Shown here: positions 1-11,313 of the stretch, one piece after another
How positions within the stretch are numbered: the first letter of the stretch is position 1
How the letters are laid out: each line of letters opens with the position of its first letter
NCBI RefSeq assembly: GCF_019393635.1
Contig: NC_057861.1
Coordinates: 170,546,577 to 170,610,576 of the forward strand
Direction of reading: 5' to 3'
Source: Dromiciops gliroides
Lineage: Eukaryota; Chordata; Mammalia; Microbiotheria; Microbiotheriidae
Length of the DNA stretch: 64,000 nt
The notes under the pieces: model-generated
Database searches by the model: none
What the model was told of the DNA's origin: nothing
The model's input: only the letters and a program-made list of their open reading frames with translations
Translations under genes and position numbers: made by a program

Positions 1-21
1 AGGAAACTGAGTCAGACTTAA

Positions 22-123
22 TCAGATGCATGGGATTGAGATGTCCATGGCATCAGGCATATAGGAGGGAGCATAGAAGCCAGGTGTAGAAGTGAGATGG
101 GTGGGATGAATACTTCCAGCCAT
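22..123 (-). CDS. 33-codon ORF after a predicted splice acceptor, ERV copy 1
   Basis: The ORF starts with ATG directly after a splice-acceptor-like sequence (pyrimidine run, then ATTGTACAG) and ends in TGA. It encodes MAGSIHPTHLTSTPGFYAPS followed by 13 more residues. The same ORF is present at equal length in copy 2 (16185-16286) and copy 3 (40427-40528). I do not recognise the product. It sits where env would start in a simple retrovirus, so it may be a truncated env leader, or it may be chance in young, similar copies. Confidence 0.35.
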   Translation of the reverse strand: MAGSIHPTHLTSTPGFYAPSYMPDAMDISIPCI

Positions 124-1080
124 CTGTACAATATTGTGGGGAAAAATAAAATAAAATATCAAACCAAGAGAATCCAACCTCAACATTTGTCAAAAGCCAT
201 TCCCTCGGCCATACCTTGACTTCATGCAAGTCTCCCCTCATGTGACAGTTCAGTGTCTGCTTTTGCATGTATTCCTCTTGTGATTAGATGGCATCTTGGC
301 CAACTGGCATCTGATAACTCAGAATAAAGGCAATTAGTGTCTTAAATGATAAGTTCCCATAATCCAAGTCTCATATGGATTTAAAAATTGAGGATAATAA
401 ATGATTGCAAAAAATGTGAATACATCTTGACTCAGAACACAATATATAGTTATGCAACAATTTCAAATAATATCTTTTTTTACTTAGTATACAATTACTT
501 TTGTGAAAAATCAGAACATATTTGAATACAAGTTAAAGCACAACACAATCTTAAAGAAAACTTTTTTTTTTGAAAAGAGAAAACTTTTACAAATGTCCCC
601 CTCTTTTTTTTTTTTGAATATGCTTATCAAAAATAATACTTCTTTACACTTGCCATGGCAACCAATTTGCCAGGGAAATGCTTTAAAGAGTTTGATCAAA
701 TAATCAGTTGAGAAAAAATAACAAAAACAAACAACTCAGAATATAGGAGCACAATACTCCTAGAATTAACATTGTATTATGAAATCAAAACCATCTTGTA
801 ATGTTTCAAAATTAGAGAGATGAATAAATAGAAAAAAAATATACATGGAACAATAAAAGACCATGAAATTCAAACTAGGGAAATCTAAATGAATGTGAAC
901 TTAATATTAATAAGAGTATTATAAAATATAAACTTGATCACATGACTATAAAAAGCTTTTACAAATATTCTCCTTGTTTTAGAAACTAAGTATAAGACAC
1001 AATCTCAAAAGCATGAAAATCTCTATGAAAATAAACCCATACCATTAATTTCAAAATGTATATGTAATGGCATAGAAATC

Positions 1081-1956
1081 CTATGTAACCTCTGAACTGA
1101 CATTAATACTCTGAGTAAAGTTAGAACACTTTTGATTCCGATATCTAAAATCCCCAATACTCATATCAATACCTTGCTGCTTACTTCCACATTTCTGTAA
1201 AATATATACCCTCCCATGGCAAAAGAAGCGGAGTCTTGAACTATGTTGATTGTCATTCTTATTCAGCTTAAGTTTTTCTTCTTTAACCCCTCTATATTGT
1301 CTGTCAGTCTTTTCACCATACAAATGCTTTATAAGATTACTAATTAAAGACAAAAGCAGGTTAGCAAAATTATGAACAAATCGAGCATATCTGGAATTTA
1401 AAGGGTTTTCTAAGGTTGTCTCAGAAGCACAGCCAGGCTGGGGAAGGGCTGAGCCTAAAGCTGCAAATGCAGGTAGAAAAAGTTGAGCATGCGCACCAGA
1501 TCTCTGGACTACCCAGGCAGGGGAAGCTATGGGCTTGGCCATAGGAGGAGTAGAGGGTGGGGTCTGGAGAGGAGGGGAGGGACCAGAGCAATTTGAATCA
1601 GACTTGATTTTGAACTCAGGCCTGGATTCCTCTTCCCCCACTTTGCCTCCAGGTGCTAGGGGATTAAAAGCTTCTAGAGGGTGGGTCATTGCCTCCAGGC
1701 ATGCAAAATTAGAGCAACAATTACTGTTAGAACTGGGAAAAGCTGCGGGAATCTCTTCAGGTTTCTCTGAAAAAGCATGGTTGGGAGAGGGAGAGATATT
1801 TCCTTGTGTGAGTAAGTTGCTGGCTCTTTTAACAAAAATAAAAAGAAAAATAGAAAATCCACAAAAACAAAGCATTAACATGATCTTATCTCCCATTTGT
1901 CTGGTTAAACAGACTAAAATCAAAAATAGGATAATTAGGGAGTTTAAAAGGTCCAT
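1081..1956 (-). CDS. Gag-derived hydrophobic/Pro-rich ORF of ERV copy 1 (291 aa)
   Basis: This frame is open from the ATG at 1956 to the stop at 1081. It matches the 292-aa frame of copy 3, with one residue fewer in the His-rich stretch before the cysteine motif. The frame stays open upstream through the leader back to about 2040, but without an ATG, so I chose the ATG at 1956 as the first Met shared by all copies. The protein has two hydrophobic segments near the N terminus (about residues 3-18 and 25-42), a proline-rich middle (about 124-150), a Leu-rich helix-like segment (NLLLSLISNLIKHLY), a Lys/Glu/Arg-rich stretch and a degenerate zinc knuckle (FFCHGRVYILQKC). I infer a remodelled gag remnant with capsid missing; expression is unknown. 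Confidence 0.6.
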   Translation of the reverse strand: MDLLNSLIILFLILVCLTRQMGDKIMLMLCFCGFSIFLFIFVKRASNLLTQGNISPSPNHAFSEKPEEIPAAFPSSNSNCCSNFACLEAMTHPLEAFNPLAPGGKVGEEESRPEFKIKSDSNCSGPSPPLQTPPSTPPMAKPIASPAWVVQRSGAHAQLFLPAFAALGSALPQPGCASETTLENPLNSRYARFVHNFANLLLSLISNLIKHLYGEKTDRQYRGVKEEKLKLNKNDNQHSSRLRFFCHGRVYILQKCGSKQQGIDMSIGDFRYRNQKCSNFTQSINVSSEVT

Positions 1957-2095
1957 TCGAAAAAATTTAAAGGGAAAATCACAGCCAGTGCACCAGTACT
2001 TAGCAGTTAAAGGGAGAGGGAGGGGAAATTTCTTACCCAACCAGAAGATCAGAAGAAGACTGAGGTTTAGCTTTCCTCTTCGTGGTCAGCCATCT

Positions 2096-2452
2096 GTTAA
2101 GGGCTAAAATTCTAGCTAGTCTGTCTAAAATATCTAATGAGTGGTCGCCAATAAATTATAAACTTTAGCAAGAGTTAGACTTTTAAGCATTTATTAAGGA
2201 GAATAAGAATTTGATAAAGAGAGAGAGAAAGGCCTAGATTCCTATCTATTAAAGGGAGAGCACATTTTTAGCTCCCTTCTCCGCCAGAGTCCAGAGGAAA
2301 GAGCGCCAGACTGAGCGCCAGTCTCTTCCTTCCTCCTCCCACCAGCCCACGTCACTTCCTGACTCCTGGTCTTGCCCTCAAAGACCTTCCCTTCATGGGC
2401 AGAACTCTTCTACAGTAAGTATCCAGCAGGTGGCGTCATTCCAATCGTTACA
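2096..2452 (-). repeat. 5' LTR of ERV copy 1
   Basis: A 357 bp LTR, the same length as both LTRs of copy 3. On the minus strand it starts TGTAACGATTGGAATGACG and ends ...AGCCCTTAAC, followed by AGATGGCTGACCACGAAGAG, the primer-binding region. It contains the family's AATAAA polyadenylation signal in the segment before TGCTTAAAAGTCTAACTC. It is joined on the right to old L1 ORF1 sequence, which is the insertion target. Confidence 0.85.
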
Positions 2453-3375
2453 GGAGCTAGGATGTCAACCAAGAATAAAATGCCCACAGAATTGCATATA
2501 ATCCTTCAGTGGGAAAAGTGGAAATTTAATAAAATAGAGTACTTCCAAGCATTCCTGATGAAAATACCAGAGCTGAATAGAAAATTTGGCATTCAAAGAG
2601 AAGCCTCAAGAAAAGGATAAAAAGGTAAACATGAAAGAGTAACCATAAGAGACTGAATAATAAGGTTAAAATTTTTATATTCCTTTATAGGATGATGGTA
2701 CATGTACCTCCTAAGAACTTTATAATAATTATGACAGTTAAAAGGAGTTTACATAGATAGATGTAAATTGATTACATTGTAATGATCTCCATTAAAAAAA
2801 AGTAGGGATGAAAAAGAATACAGTGGGAGTAGGGGAAGGGATAGGTAGAATGGGGAAATTTTTCTCACATAAAAGAGACATGAAATGAAGAGCTTTTACA
2901 GTCTATGGGGAAAATGGGAGGGATGGTAGACAATGCTTTAACCTCACTCTCATCAGTATTCTCAAAGAAGAAAAAATGTATTTACGCACTCAGATTGTAT
3001 AGAAATATATCTTAGCCAATAGGGAAGTCTGACAAGGAGATAAGAGGAAGGGGGAAATGATAAAAAAACAGATTAAGGGAGGCAGTGGTTAGAAGCAAAA
3101 CAGACTTTTGAGGAGGGATAGTATGAAAAGAGCAAGAGAAATAAAAGAAGAAAAAGTAATAGTAAGAAGAGCACAGTAATCATAATTGTGAATGTGAATA
3201 GAAGGGAATAAAATGGAAGTGAATAGCAGAATGAATTAGAAATCACAATCTAGCAATATGTTGTTATGATGAATCAAATTCATAAAAAATAAGAGCCATT
3301 CCCCAACTGATAACTAGTCAAAGGTTATATAAACACACAGTTTTCAGAAGATATCAAAACTATCTATAATCATAA
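2453..3375 (+). mobile_element. Old L1 fragments (ORF1 C-terminus, inter-ORF region, ORF2 ends)
   Basis: This decayed L1 is on the plus strand. Bases 2500-2620 encode the ORF1 C-terminal end (a KIPELNRKF-like peptide, compare the RKRAELNRKF of L1-B). About 2620-3180 is an A/G-rich inter-ORF region. Bases 3180-3280 resemble the ORF2 start (compare NVNGMN in the other copies). From about 3285 the sequence jumps to the ORF2 C-terminal region (compare KNPSHSPIEKWSKDMNRQF), so most of ORF2 is deleted. The sequence continues after a nested minus-strand fragment at about 4319. ERV copy 1 interrupts its upstream end. Confidence 0.7.
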
Positions 3376-4318
3376 AAGAGTTGATTTCTTCAGTGGATTT
3401 TTTCCCCATTTAACCAATGGAATTTTTAATAAATTATTTTATTCAGTCAATTTCTGTGCTTCCTTTTTCAAGCTGTTGACACTTTTCATAATTTTCTTGT
3501 GTAATTCTCATTTCTCTCATTTCTTTTCACATTTTTTCTTCTACCTCTCTATTTGATTTATAAAATCTTTTTTGAGCTCTTCCAAGAAGGCTTTGTGTTT
3601 TTGAGGCCAATTCATTTTCCCTTTTGAGGCTTTACAAGTAGACATTTTGACGGTATTGTCTTCATCTGAGTTTCTGATTTGATCTTCCCTGTCACCATAG
3701 AAGCTTTCAGTATAAAGGTACTTTTCTGTGTTTACTCATATCATGGCTGATTTTTTTTTAATTTTTAAAGTTGAGGTCTACTCCTGGGGCACAGGGGCCA
3801 CTGTTGCAAGTTTCTTGTGCTAGGGGGATAAGGAGCAGTCAATAGCTTTCTGCTCTGAGGTCTCTGTGGCTTTCAGATCCCTCACCACCCTGGGCTTGCT
3901 CTCTGCAAGGGATGGTTTGGCCTAGTTGTGTCTGTACTGTGGGTGCTTCTCTAGCTGGCAATTTGCCCACTCAGCTGAGGCTGGTGGGTCTCACAACTGT
4001 CCCGCTATGCTACCAGCCTGGTGAGCCAGGACAAAGGGGCCTCAGCTGCTGATCTTTGCTGAGGCCAAGAGCCTCTTCCCAACTTACCCAGACTCCCTGC
4101 ATGCTACTTCTCTGCACTGTGCTCTCCTTTCACCCTATGGAAACAGACCTTTCCTGAAGTCTTCTAAATTATCTCATTGGAAGATTGTGCCTTTCTGTTT
4201 TTTTGTAGGTTTTCTATTTCCAGAATCCCTTTATAGGCTTGATTTAATTTTGTTTCTGAGGGAAACTCAGGAGAGCTCAGGCAACTCTGGCTTCTCTTTA
4301 CCATCTTGGCTCTCAATA
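3376..4318 (-). mobile_element. Nested L1 5'-end fragment (5' UTR plus ORF1 start)
   Basis: On the minus strand this starts with an L1 5' end (AGCCAAGATGGTAAAGAGAA at about 4310), runs through a GC-richer 5' UTR and ends in the coiled-coil coding part of ORF1. Flanking plus-strand L1 sequence continues across it (ORF2 C-terminal codons to 3375 and from 4319), so it is nested. A fragment that keeps the 5' end and lacks the 3' end is the opposite of ordinary 5'-truncated L1 insertions. Confidence 0.65.
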
Positions 4319-4520
4319 GTCATATAGGGAAAAAATTCTCTAAATCATTATTGATTTTAGAAAGGAAAATTAAACAATTTTGAAGTACTACCTCATATCT
4401 AGTACAAATGACAAATTCTGGAGGGGGTGGAGGAAAATAGGTACACTACTCTTGATGGAGTAGTGAACTGTTCCAACCATTCTGGACAACAATTTGGAAG
4501 TAGGACCAAAGGGCTATAAA
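4319..4520 (+). mobile_element. Old L1 ORF2 C-terminal fragment, continuation of 2453-3375
   Basis: A plus-strand match to the end of ORF2 and the start of the 3' region of L1-A: CTCTAAATCATTATTGATT compares with 10197-10215, and the stretch with CATTCTGGACAACAATTTGG compares with 10361-10380. It contains indels and stops. It resumes the element interrupted by the nested fragment 3376-4318. Confidence 0.7.
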
Positions 4521-4925
4521 ACCATGCATATGGAACATTGTTGACAAGATGTCAATGCAAGGGAAGAATTCCATGAAGACTTCCCAAATTCTACTCCAAA
4601 CAGCCTTGAAAAATGCTGAAGAACCAATTTAGGAGAGGAGAAGCAACTTCCCAGCATGGCAGGAATGGTCTGTCTCATTTGGCATGGTAAGAGAGCCCAG
4701 TAAATAAGCAGCAGCAGCAGCAGGCAAAACCCCAGGATGCCTGCAGCAAGGCTTGGAGACTTAGGGAATTTCACCAGCAGGACTCTAAACCTTTGTAAAT
4801 CAGAGTCCACATCAGCATCACAGCTAGGCCCCACCTTCAATGCAGGCCACCAGCAAGCCCAATTACATTGCTGACCAGTAGGGAACTGAAAAAATAGATT
4901 AAAATTAATCAGGAATTAAATAATC
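4521..4925. other. Unassigned stretch between L1 fragments
   Basis: About 400 bases of moderate GC that I could not match to the L1, ERV or SINE sequences in the window. It includes a short CAG run near 4707-4724. A 108-codon minus-strand frame (4840-4514) has no family features I recognise and overlaps L1 sequence at its end, so I do not call it a gene. Confidence 0.4.
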
Positions 4926-6372
4926 TAATCTTTGAATGTTTGGTAAAATTTACCCGTAAACCCATCTGGCCCTGGGGATTTTTTCTTAGGGAGTTCATTA
5001 ATGGTTTTTTCAATTTCTTTTTTCTAATATGGGTTTATTTAAGGATTTTATTTCCTCTTCAGTTAACCAGGGCAGTTTGTATTTTTGTAAATATTCATCC
5101 ATTTCATTTAGATTGTCAAATTTATTGGCATACAGTTGAGCAAAATAATTCCTAATTATTGACTTAATTTCCACTTCATTGGTGGTAACATCACCTTTTC
5201 CATTTTTGATACTGGTTTTCTTCTTTCTTTTTTTAAATCAAATTAACCAATATTTTATCTATTTTATGGGTTTTTTCATAAAACCAGCTCTTAGTTTTAT
5301 TGATTAATTCTATAGATTTTTTGCTTTCAATCTTATTAATTTCTCCTTTGATTTTCAGAATCTCTAATTTAGTATCTAATTGGGGATTTCTAATTTGTTC
5401 TTTTTCTAGCTTTTTAAGTTGCATGCCCAATTCATTAATCTCCTTTCTTTTTTTTATTCATGTAAGCATTTAGAGCTATAAATTTTCCCCTAAGCACTGC
5501 TTTGGCTGCATCCCATAGATTTTGGTATGTTGAATCATTATTATCATTCTCTTGGATATAGTTATTGATGGTTTCTATGATTTGTTGTTTGGCCCATTCA
5601 TTCTTTAGAATGAAATTATTTAGTTTCCAATTGATTTTCACTCTACTATTCCCTGGCTCTTTCTTACATGTAATTTTTATTGCATCATGATCTGAGAAGG
5701 ATGCATTTACTATTTCTGCCTTTCTACATTTGACTATGATGTTTTTGTTCCCTAATACATGGTCAATTTTTGAAAATGTGCCATGTACTGCTGAGAAAAA
5801 GGTATATTCCTTTCTATCCCCATTCAATTTTCTCCAGATATCTATCACATCTAACTTTTCTAGTAGTCTATTCACCTCTTTCACTTCTTTCTTATTTATT
5901 TTTTGGCTAGATTTATCTAATTCTGAGAGGGGGAGATTCAGATCCCCCACTACTATAGTATTACTGTCTAATTCCTCTTGTAACTCATTTAACTTCTCCT
6001 CTAAGAACTTGGATGCTATACCACTTGGCGCATACATATTTAATATTGATATTACTTCATTATCTATAGTACCTTTAAGCAAGATGTAATTTCCTTCCTT
6101 ATCTCTTTTAATGAGATCTATTTTTGCCTGCACTTTGTCTGAGATAAGGATTGCTACCCTGGATTTTTTAGTTTAGCTGAAGCATAATATATTCTGCTCC
6201 AGCCTTTTACCTTTACTCTGTGTGTATCTCTCTGCTTCAAATGTGTTTCTTGTAAACAGCATATTGTAGGATTCTGGTTTGTAATGCACTCTGCAATTCG
6301 CTTCCGTTTTATAGCAGAGTTCATCCCATTCACATTCACAGTTATTATTACTGACTGTCTATTCCCCTCCAT
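4926..6372 (-). pseudogene. L1-A ORF2, endonuclease half (inverted part)
   Basis: This is the N-terminal half of L1 ORF2p, the endonuclease/reverse transcriptase. It starts MEGNRQSVIITVNVNGMNS at 6372. Apurinic-endonuclease-like motifs are visible: NVNGMN and QETHL in the first frame (6372-6154), then VVGDLNLPLS, SKIDHVLG and FSDHDAI in the second (6133-5435). A frame break lies between 6154 and 6133, and more breaks follow (5430-5233). Sequence similarity ends near 4926, where the inverted part stops; the reverse transcriptase half lies in opposite orientation at 8419. Confidence 0.8.
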
Positions 6373-6927
6373 TCTATTTACCCACTTTGTACTTTTCCCC
6401 CCTTCTTTCACTCTATTCCTCCTCACCAAAGTTTTACTTCTTACCCCTGCCTCCCCCAATCTGTCCTCCCTTTTTATCACCCCCTCTCTTTTCTTTACCC
6501 TTTTCTCCCTTGCTTTTGTCCTCCCTTCTATCAGTACCCCCCTTTCCCTTCCCCTTTTGCTTCCCTAACGTATATGTTATTCCCTCTTTGAATCAAATCT
6601 AATGAGAATAGTGTGGAAACAATGTTCACCCCTCCTTTCTTTCCCTCCATTGTAATAGGTTTTTTTTTTCACCTCTTCATATGATATAATTCATCCCCTT
6701 CCACCTCCCCTTTCCTCTCCTCCCCATAGACTCCCTTTTTAACCCCTTAATTTTTTTATGTATTATCACATCAAAGACAATTTATATTTATGCCCTCTAT
6801 ATAAAGTCCTTCTCTCTGCCCAAATATATTTACAGTTCTTAAGAGTTATGAGTATTATCTTCCTGTGTAGGGATATAAACAGTTTAACCTAATAGGGTAA
6901 CCTTTTTTCCCCCCTCTGTTTACCTTT

Positions 6928-7994
6928 TTAAACTTCTCTTGAGTCTTGTATGTTGAGATCGAATTTTCTATTCAGTTCTGGTCTTTTCCTCAGGAAACAT
7001 TGAAAGTCCCCAATGTCATTAAATGTCCATCTTTTCCCCTGAAAGAAAATGCACATTTTTGCTGGGTAATAGATTCTCCCCTGCAATCCAAGCTCCTTTG
7101 CCTCCCGGAATATCATATTCCAAGCCTTGCGGGCCTTTAATGTCGAAGCTACCAGGTCCTGAGCAATCCTGACTGTGGCTCCATGATATTTAAATTGCTT
7201 CTTTCTGGCTCCTTGGAGTATTTTCTCCTTCACCTGATAATTCTGGAATTTGGCTACAATATTCCTTGGAGTTTTCCTTTTGGGGTCTCTTTCAGGAGGT
7301 GATCGGTGGATTCTTTCAATGATGATTTTATCCTCTGATTCTATGATATCAGGGCAGTTCTCCTTAATAATTTTCTGGAATATGGTGTCTAGATTCTTTT
7401 TCTGGTCATGGTTTTCAGGCAGTCCAATGATTCTCAAATTGTCTCTCCTCAATCTGTTTTCCAGATCAGTTGTCTTTCCAATGAGGTATTTCACATTTTC
7501 TTCTATTTTTTCATTCTTTTGATTCTGCTAGACTGATTCCTGGTGTCTCATGGATTCCTTATCTTCCAAGTGTCCAATTTTAATTTTTAAGGCATTGTTT
7601 TCTTCAGTAAGATTATGCACCTTTTTTTCCATTTGGCCAAGTGAATTTTTTAAGGCACTGTTTTCTTCAGTGAAATTATGCACTTTTTTTTTTCCATTTG
7701 GCCAGTCAATCTTTGTGGTTCCTTTTCCAAGCTGCTGATTCTTTTTTCATTGTTTTCTTGTTTTGCTTTCATTTCTCTCCCCATTTTTTCTTCTACCTCT
7801 CTCAATTGATTTTTAATATCCTTTTTGAGCTCTTCCAGGAAGGCTTTTTGTTCTTGAGACCAATTCACCTTCCCTTGTGAGGCTTCACATGTAGGCAATT
7901 TGAGGCTATTGTCTTCATCTGAGTTTGCATTGGCTTCTTCCCTATTGATACAGAAGCTCTCAATGGAGAAGGCTCTTTTTTGCTTCTTACTCAT
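6928..7994 (-). pseudogene. L1-A ORF1 (RNA-binding chaperone), frameshifted
   Basis: L1 ORF1p is the trimeric RNA-binding protein of the L1 particle. The N-terminal part (7994-7650) begins MSKKQKRAFSIESF and continues with a Glu/Lys-rich coiled coil. The C-terminal part (7494-6928) holds the RRM and C-terminal domains (DNLRIIGLPE, ERDPKRKTPRNIVAKFQNYQ, KEKILQGARK, YPAKMCIFFQGKRWTF), ending ELNRKFDLNIQDSREV. The two parts are in different frames with a break between about 7490 and 7650, so no full protein can be made. Its ORF2 follows downstream on the same strand. Confidence 0.8.
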
Positions 7995-8418
7995 TATTGC
8001 AGCTTATTTATTTATTTTTTAAGTTTAGGTCTGCTCTGGGGTCACCAGGGTCCCTGTTTTGGGCTTCTTGTGCAGGGGTATAGGTGCTGTGTGACCGGCT
8101 TTTTACTCTGAGGCCTTTATAGTGTATGCAGTTCGACCCCCTGCACTTCCTGTCTGAGTTCGCTCGGCCAGGCACCCGATCCTGGCGCCCGATCCCGCCT
8201 GACCCATTCGTGGCCCTCCCGGCCAGGTGCAGGTAGGTTTTTCTACTGTCCTTCTTGGCCACCAGATTTTTGAGCGAGGTTCCAGGGGCCTCAGTTGTTT
8301 GGCTGTGGCCCGCAGCCCCTGCTGACTTGCCCCGACCCCCTCGGTGCTGGGCTACTGCCCTGTGCTGGGCCTCCCTTTTGCCCGAGTCAGACCGACCTTT
8401 TCCTGAAGTCTTCTAAAT
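7995..8418 (-). promoter_or_regulatory. L1-A 5' UTR (GC/CpG-rich internal promoter region)
   Basis: The sequence upstream of L1-A ORF1 is much richer in GC and CpG than its surroundings (for example GGCGCCCGATCCCGCCTGAC near 8184) and includes TCCCGGCCAGG-like blocks. L1 5' UTRs hold the internal RNA polymerase II promoter. The outermost 5' end is missing: compared with the older copy ending at about 4318, about 130 bases are lost at the inversion join at 8418. Confidence 0.55.
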
Positions 8419-10326
8419 GAAAAATAGGTGAAGGAGTTCTACCAAAATCGTTTTGTGACACAAATATGGTGGTGATACCAAAACCAGGCAAAGCAAAAAC
8501 AGAGAAAGAAAATTATAGACTAATTTCCCTAATGAATATTGATGCTAAAATCTTAAATAAGATATTAGCAAGGAGATTACAGCAAGTGATCACCAGGATA
8601 ATACACTATGACCAGGTGGGATTTATACCAGGAATGCAGGGCTGGTTCAACATTAGGAAAACTATTAACAATCAACCACATCAAGAAGAAAACCAACCAA
8701 AATCATATGATTATCTCAAGAGATGCAGAGAAAGCTTTTGACAAAATACAGCACCCATTCCTAATAAAAACACTGGAGAGTTTAGGAATAGGTGGAGCTT
8801 TCCTTAAAATAATAAACAGTATCTGCCTAAAGCTATCAGCAAGTATTATACGCAATGGAGATAAATTAGAGGCCTTCCCAGTAAGATCAGGGGTGAAAAA
8901 GGGATGTCCATTATCACCCCTATTATTTAACATTGTACTAGATATATTAGCTTTAGCAATCAGAGAAGAAAAAGGAATTAAAGGAATTAGAAGAGGCAAG
9001 GAGGAAACAAAACTATCACTCTTTGCAGATGATATGATGGTATACTTAAAGAATCCTAGAGAATCAACTCAAAAATTACTTGAAACAATTAACAACCTTA
9101 GCAAAGTAGGAGGATATAAAATAAATCCACATAAATCATCAGCAACCAACAAAGTCCAGCGGAAAGAGATAGAAAGAGAAAATCCATTTAAAGTAATGGC
9201 AGATAATGTAAAATACTTGGGAGTCTACTTGCCAAGACAAACCCAGGAACTCTATGATAACAACTACCAAACACTCTTCACACAAATCAAATCAGATCTA
9301 AATAATTGGAAAGATATCAATTGCTCATGGATAGGCAGAGCTAATATAGTAAAAATGACAATACTGCCTAAATTAATTTACTTATTCAATGCCATACCAA
9401 TCAGACTACCTAAAAATTATTTTATAGAGCTAGAAAAAATAATAACAAAATTCATCTGGAAAAACAAAAAATCAAGAATATCCAGGGAAATAATGAAAAA
9501 AAATTCACAGGAAGGTGGGTTAGCGGTACCAAACCTGGAGCTTTACTATAAAGCGGCAGTCATCAAAACTATCTGGTACTGGCTAAAACATAGAGTGGTA
9601 GATCAATGGAATAGGCTTGGCTCAGGAAATGCAGTAATAAATGACACTAGTAATGTAGTGTTTGATAAACCCAAAGACTCCAGCTTCTGGGATAGGAACT
9701 CCGTATTTGACAAAAACTGCTGGGTAAACTAGAAGATAGTATGGCAGAAATTAGGCATAGACAAACATCTTACACCTTATACTAAAATAAGGTCAAAATG
9801 GATACATGATTTAGACATAAGAGGTGATACCATAGGTAAATTAGGAAAGAAAGGAATAGTCTACCTATCAAATCTTTGGAAAGGAAAACAGTTTGTGACC
9901 AAACAAGAGATAGAGTATATTATAAAATGCAAAATGGATGATTTTGATTACATTAAATTTAAAAATTTTTGTACAAACAGAAGCAATGCACTCGAAATTA
10001 GAAGGGAGGCAGAAAGCTGGTAAACAATTTTTGTGGCCAGCACTTCTGATAAAGGCCTCATTTCTAAAATATATAGGGAACTAAATCAAATTTATAAGAA
10101 TCCAAGTCATTCCCCAATTGAGAAATGGTCAAAGGATATGAACAGGCAGTTTTCTGATGAAGAAACCAAAGCTATCTATTCCCATATGAAAAAATGCTCT
10201 AAATCTCTAATGATTAGAGAGATGCAAATTAAAACAACTCTGAGGTACCACCTGACACCTATCAGATTGGCTAAAAAAAGGAAAATAATAAATGTGGGAG
10301 AAGCCATGGAAAAATTGGAACACTAA
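8419..10326 (+). pseudogene. L1-A ORF2, reverse transcriptase half
   Basis: This is the C-terminal part of L1 ORF2p. RT motifs include [18 protein letters not shown] and [15 protein letters not shown] (8466-8741), then after a frameshift around 8690 [31 protein letters not shown] and the catalytic LFADDMMVY (within 8608-9732). The C-terminal region continues in other frames (10033-10326: SHSPIEKWSKDMNRQFSDEE). The FADD active site is intact in this copy, but the element is frameshifted and its endonuclease half is inverted. Confidence 0.8.
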
Positions 10327-10713
10327 TGTATTGTTGGTGGAGCCGTGAACTGATCCAACCATTCTGGAGAGCAATTTGGAATTATGCCCAAAGGGCGATA
10401 AAGCTGTGCATAATACCCTTTGACCCAGCATTACCACTTTTGGATCTTTTCCCCAAAGAAATCATGGAAAGGGGAAAGGGACCCACATGTACAAAAATAT
10501 TTATAGCTGCTTTTTATGTGGTGGCAAGGAATTGGAAGTTGAGGGGGTACCCATCAATTGGGGAATGGCTGGACAAGTTGTGGTATATGAATACAATGGA
10601 ATACTATTGTGCTGTAAGAAATGATGAGCAGGAGGAGTTCAGAGAAAGCTGGAGGGTCTTGTGTGGGCTGATGATGAGTGAGATGAGCAGAACCAGAAGA
10701 ACACTGCCCAGAT

Positions 10714-11313
10714 TAATAGATCAAGATATAGTATACTTAAATAACACTCTGTTAGAAAGAGAAATTGAACAAGTCACAATGAACTCCCTACAAAAAAAAA
10801 AAATGCCTAGGGCCAAATGGCTTCAGAAGTGACTTTTGCCAAATATTTATTACAATTAATCCAAATGTTATTTAAACTGTTTGAAAAATAAGCAAAGAAG
10901 GAGTTCTACCACATTCTTTTTATGGCACAAATATGATGCTCATACCTAAACCAGGAAGAATAAAAACAAAACAGAAAAAAACCTAAAGACCAATTTTCCT
11001 AATTACTATTAGGACATTAGGGAATAATGTAAATTTTTTTCAATAAAATCCTAGCAAAGAGACTAGAGTAATATATCACAAAGATCATGCACTATGTCCA
11101 GGTGGAATTTATACCAGGAATAGAGAGATTGTTCAATACTAGGAAAACTATCAGCGTAATTAACCATATCAATAACAAAACCGACAGAAATCATATGATC
11201 ATCTCAATAGATACAGAAAAAAAAGACTTCTTTCAAAATAAAATGCCAATTTCTATTTTTTAAAAAGCAGTAGAAATAATAGGAATGAATGGAGCTTACC
11301 TTAGAATGATAAG
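10714..11313 (+). mobile_element. L1-C part 1: old L1 ORF2 fragment
   Basis: Plus-strand ORF2 sequence runs from the region before the RT palm (ACCAGGAAGAATAAAAAC compares with the VIPKPGKAK codons of L1-A) to just after the GGAGCTTACCTTAGAATGA stretch. It has many stops and indels, so it is older than L1-A and L1-B. The same element resumes at 12529, 13602 and 18034 after three later insertions. Confidence 0.7.

Larger units (their letters stand above)
1..2452 (-). mobile_element. Young non-autonomous ERV-like LTR element, copy 1 (partial, runs off the left edge)
   Basis: Read on the minus strand this is a 5' LTR (2096-2452), a primer-binding/leader region, a 291-codon ORF (1956-1081) and about 1 kb of 3' noncoding sequence up to the window edge. 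It aligns base for base, with scattered differences, to the matching parts of copies 2 (13837-17565) and 3 (38094-41791). By alignment, base 1 corresponds to about 40551 of copy 3, so roughly 0.9 kb of internal sequence and the 3' LTR lie outside the window. No protease, polymerase or integrase coding is seen. The + strand flank at the LTR end begins GGAGC, which would be the target duplication if the unseen end matches. Confidence 0.85.
4926..10713 (+). mobile_element. L1-A: near full-length L1 with inverted 5' half
   Basis: Bases 8418 down to 4926 (minus strand) carry, in L1 order, the 5' UTR, ORF1 and the endonuclease half of ORF2, ending at FYQTFK-like codons. Bases 8419-10713 (plus strand) carry the rest of ORF2 from [13 protein letters not shown] onward plus part of the 3' region. 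Compared with L1-B only about 40 bases are missing between the two parts. An inverted 5' part joined tail-to-head to a sense 3' part is the signature of twin priming. The 3' end stops at about 10713 (ACACTGCCCAG) without poly(A), and the next base is already older L1-C sequence, so the 3' terminus was lost. ORFs are broken by frameshifts, so it is inactive. Confidence 0.75.
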
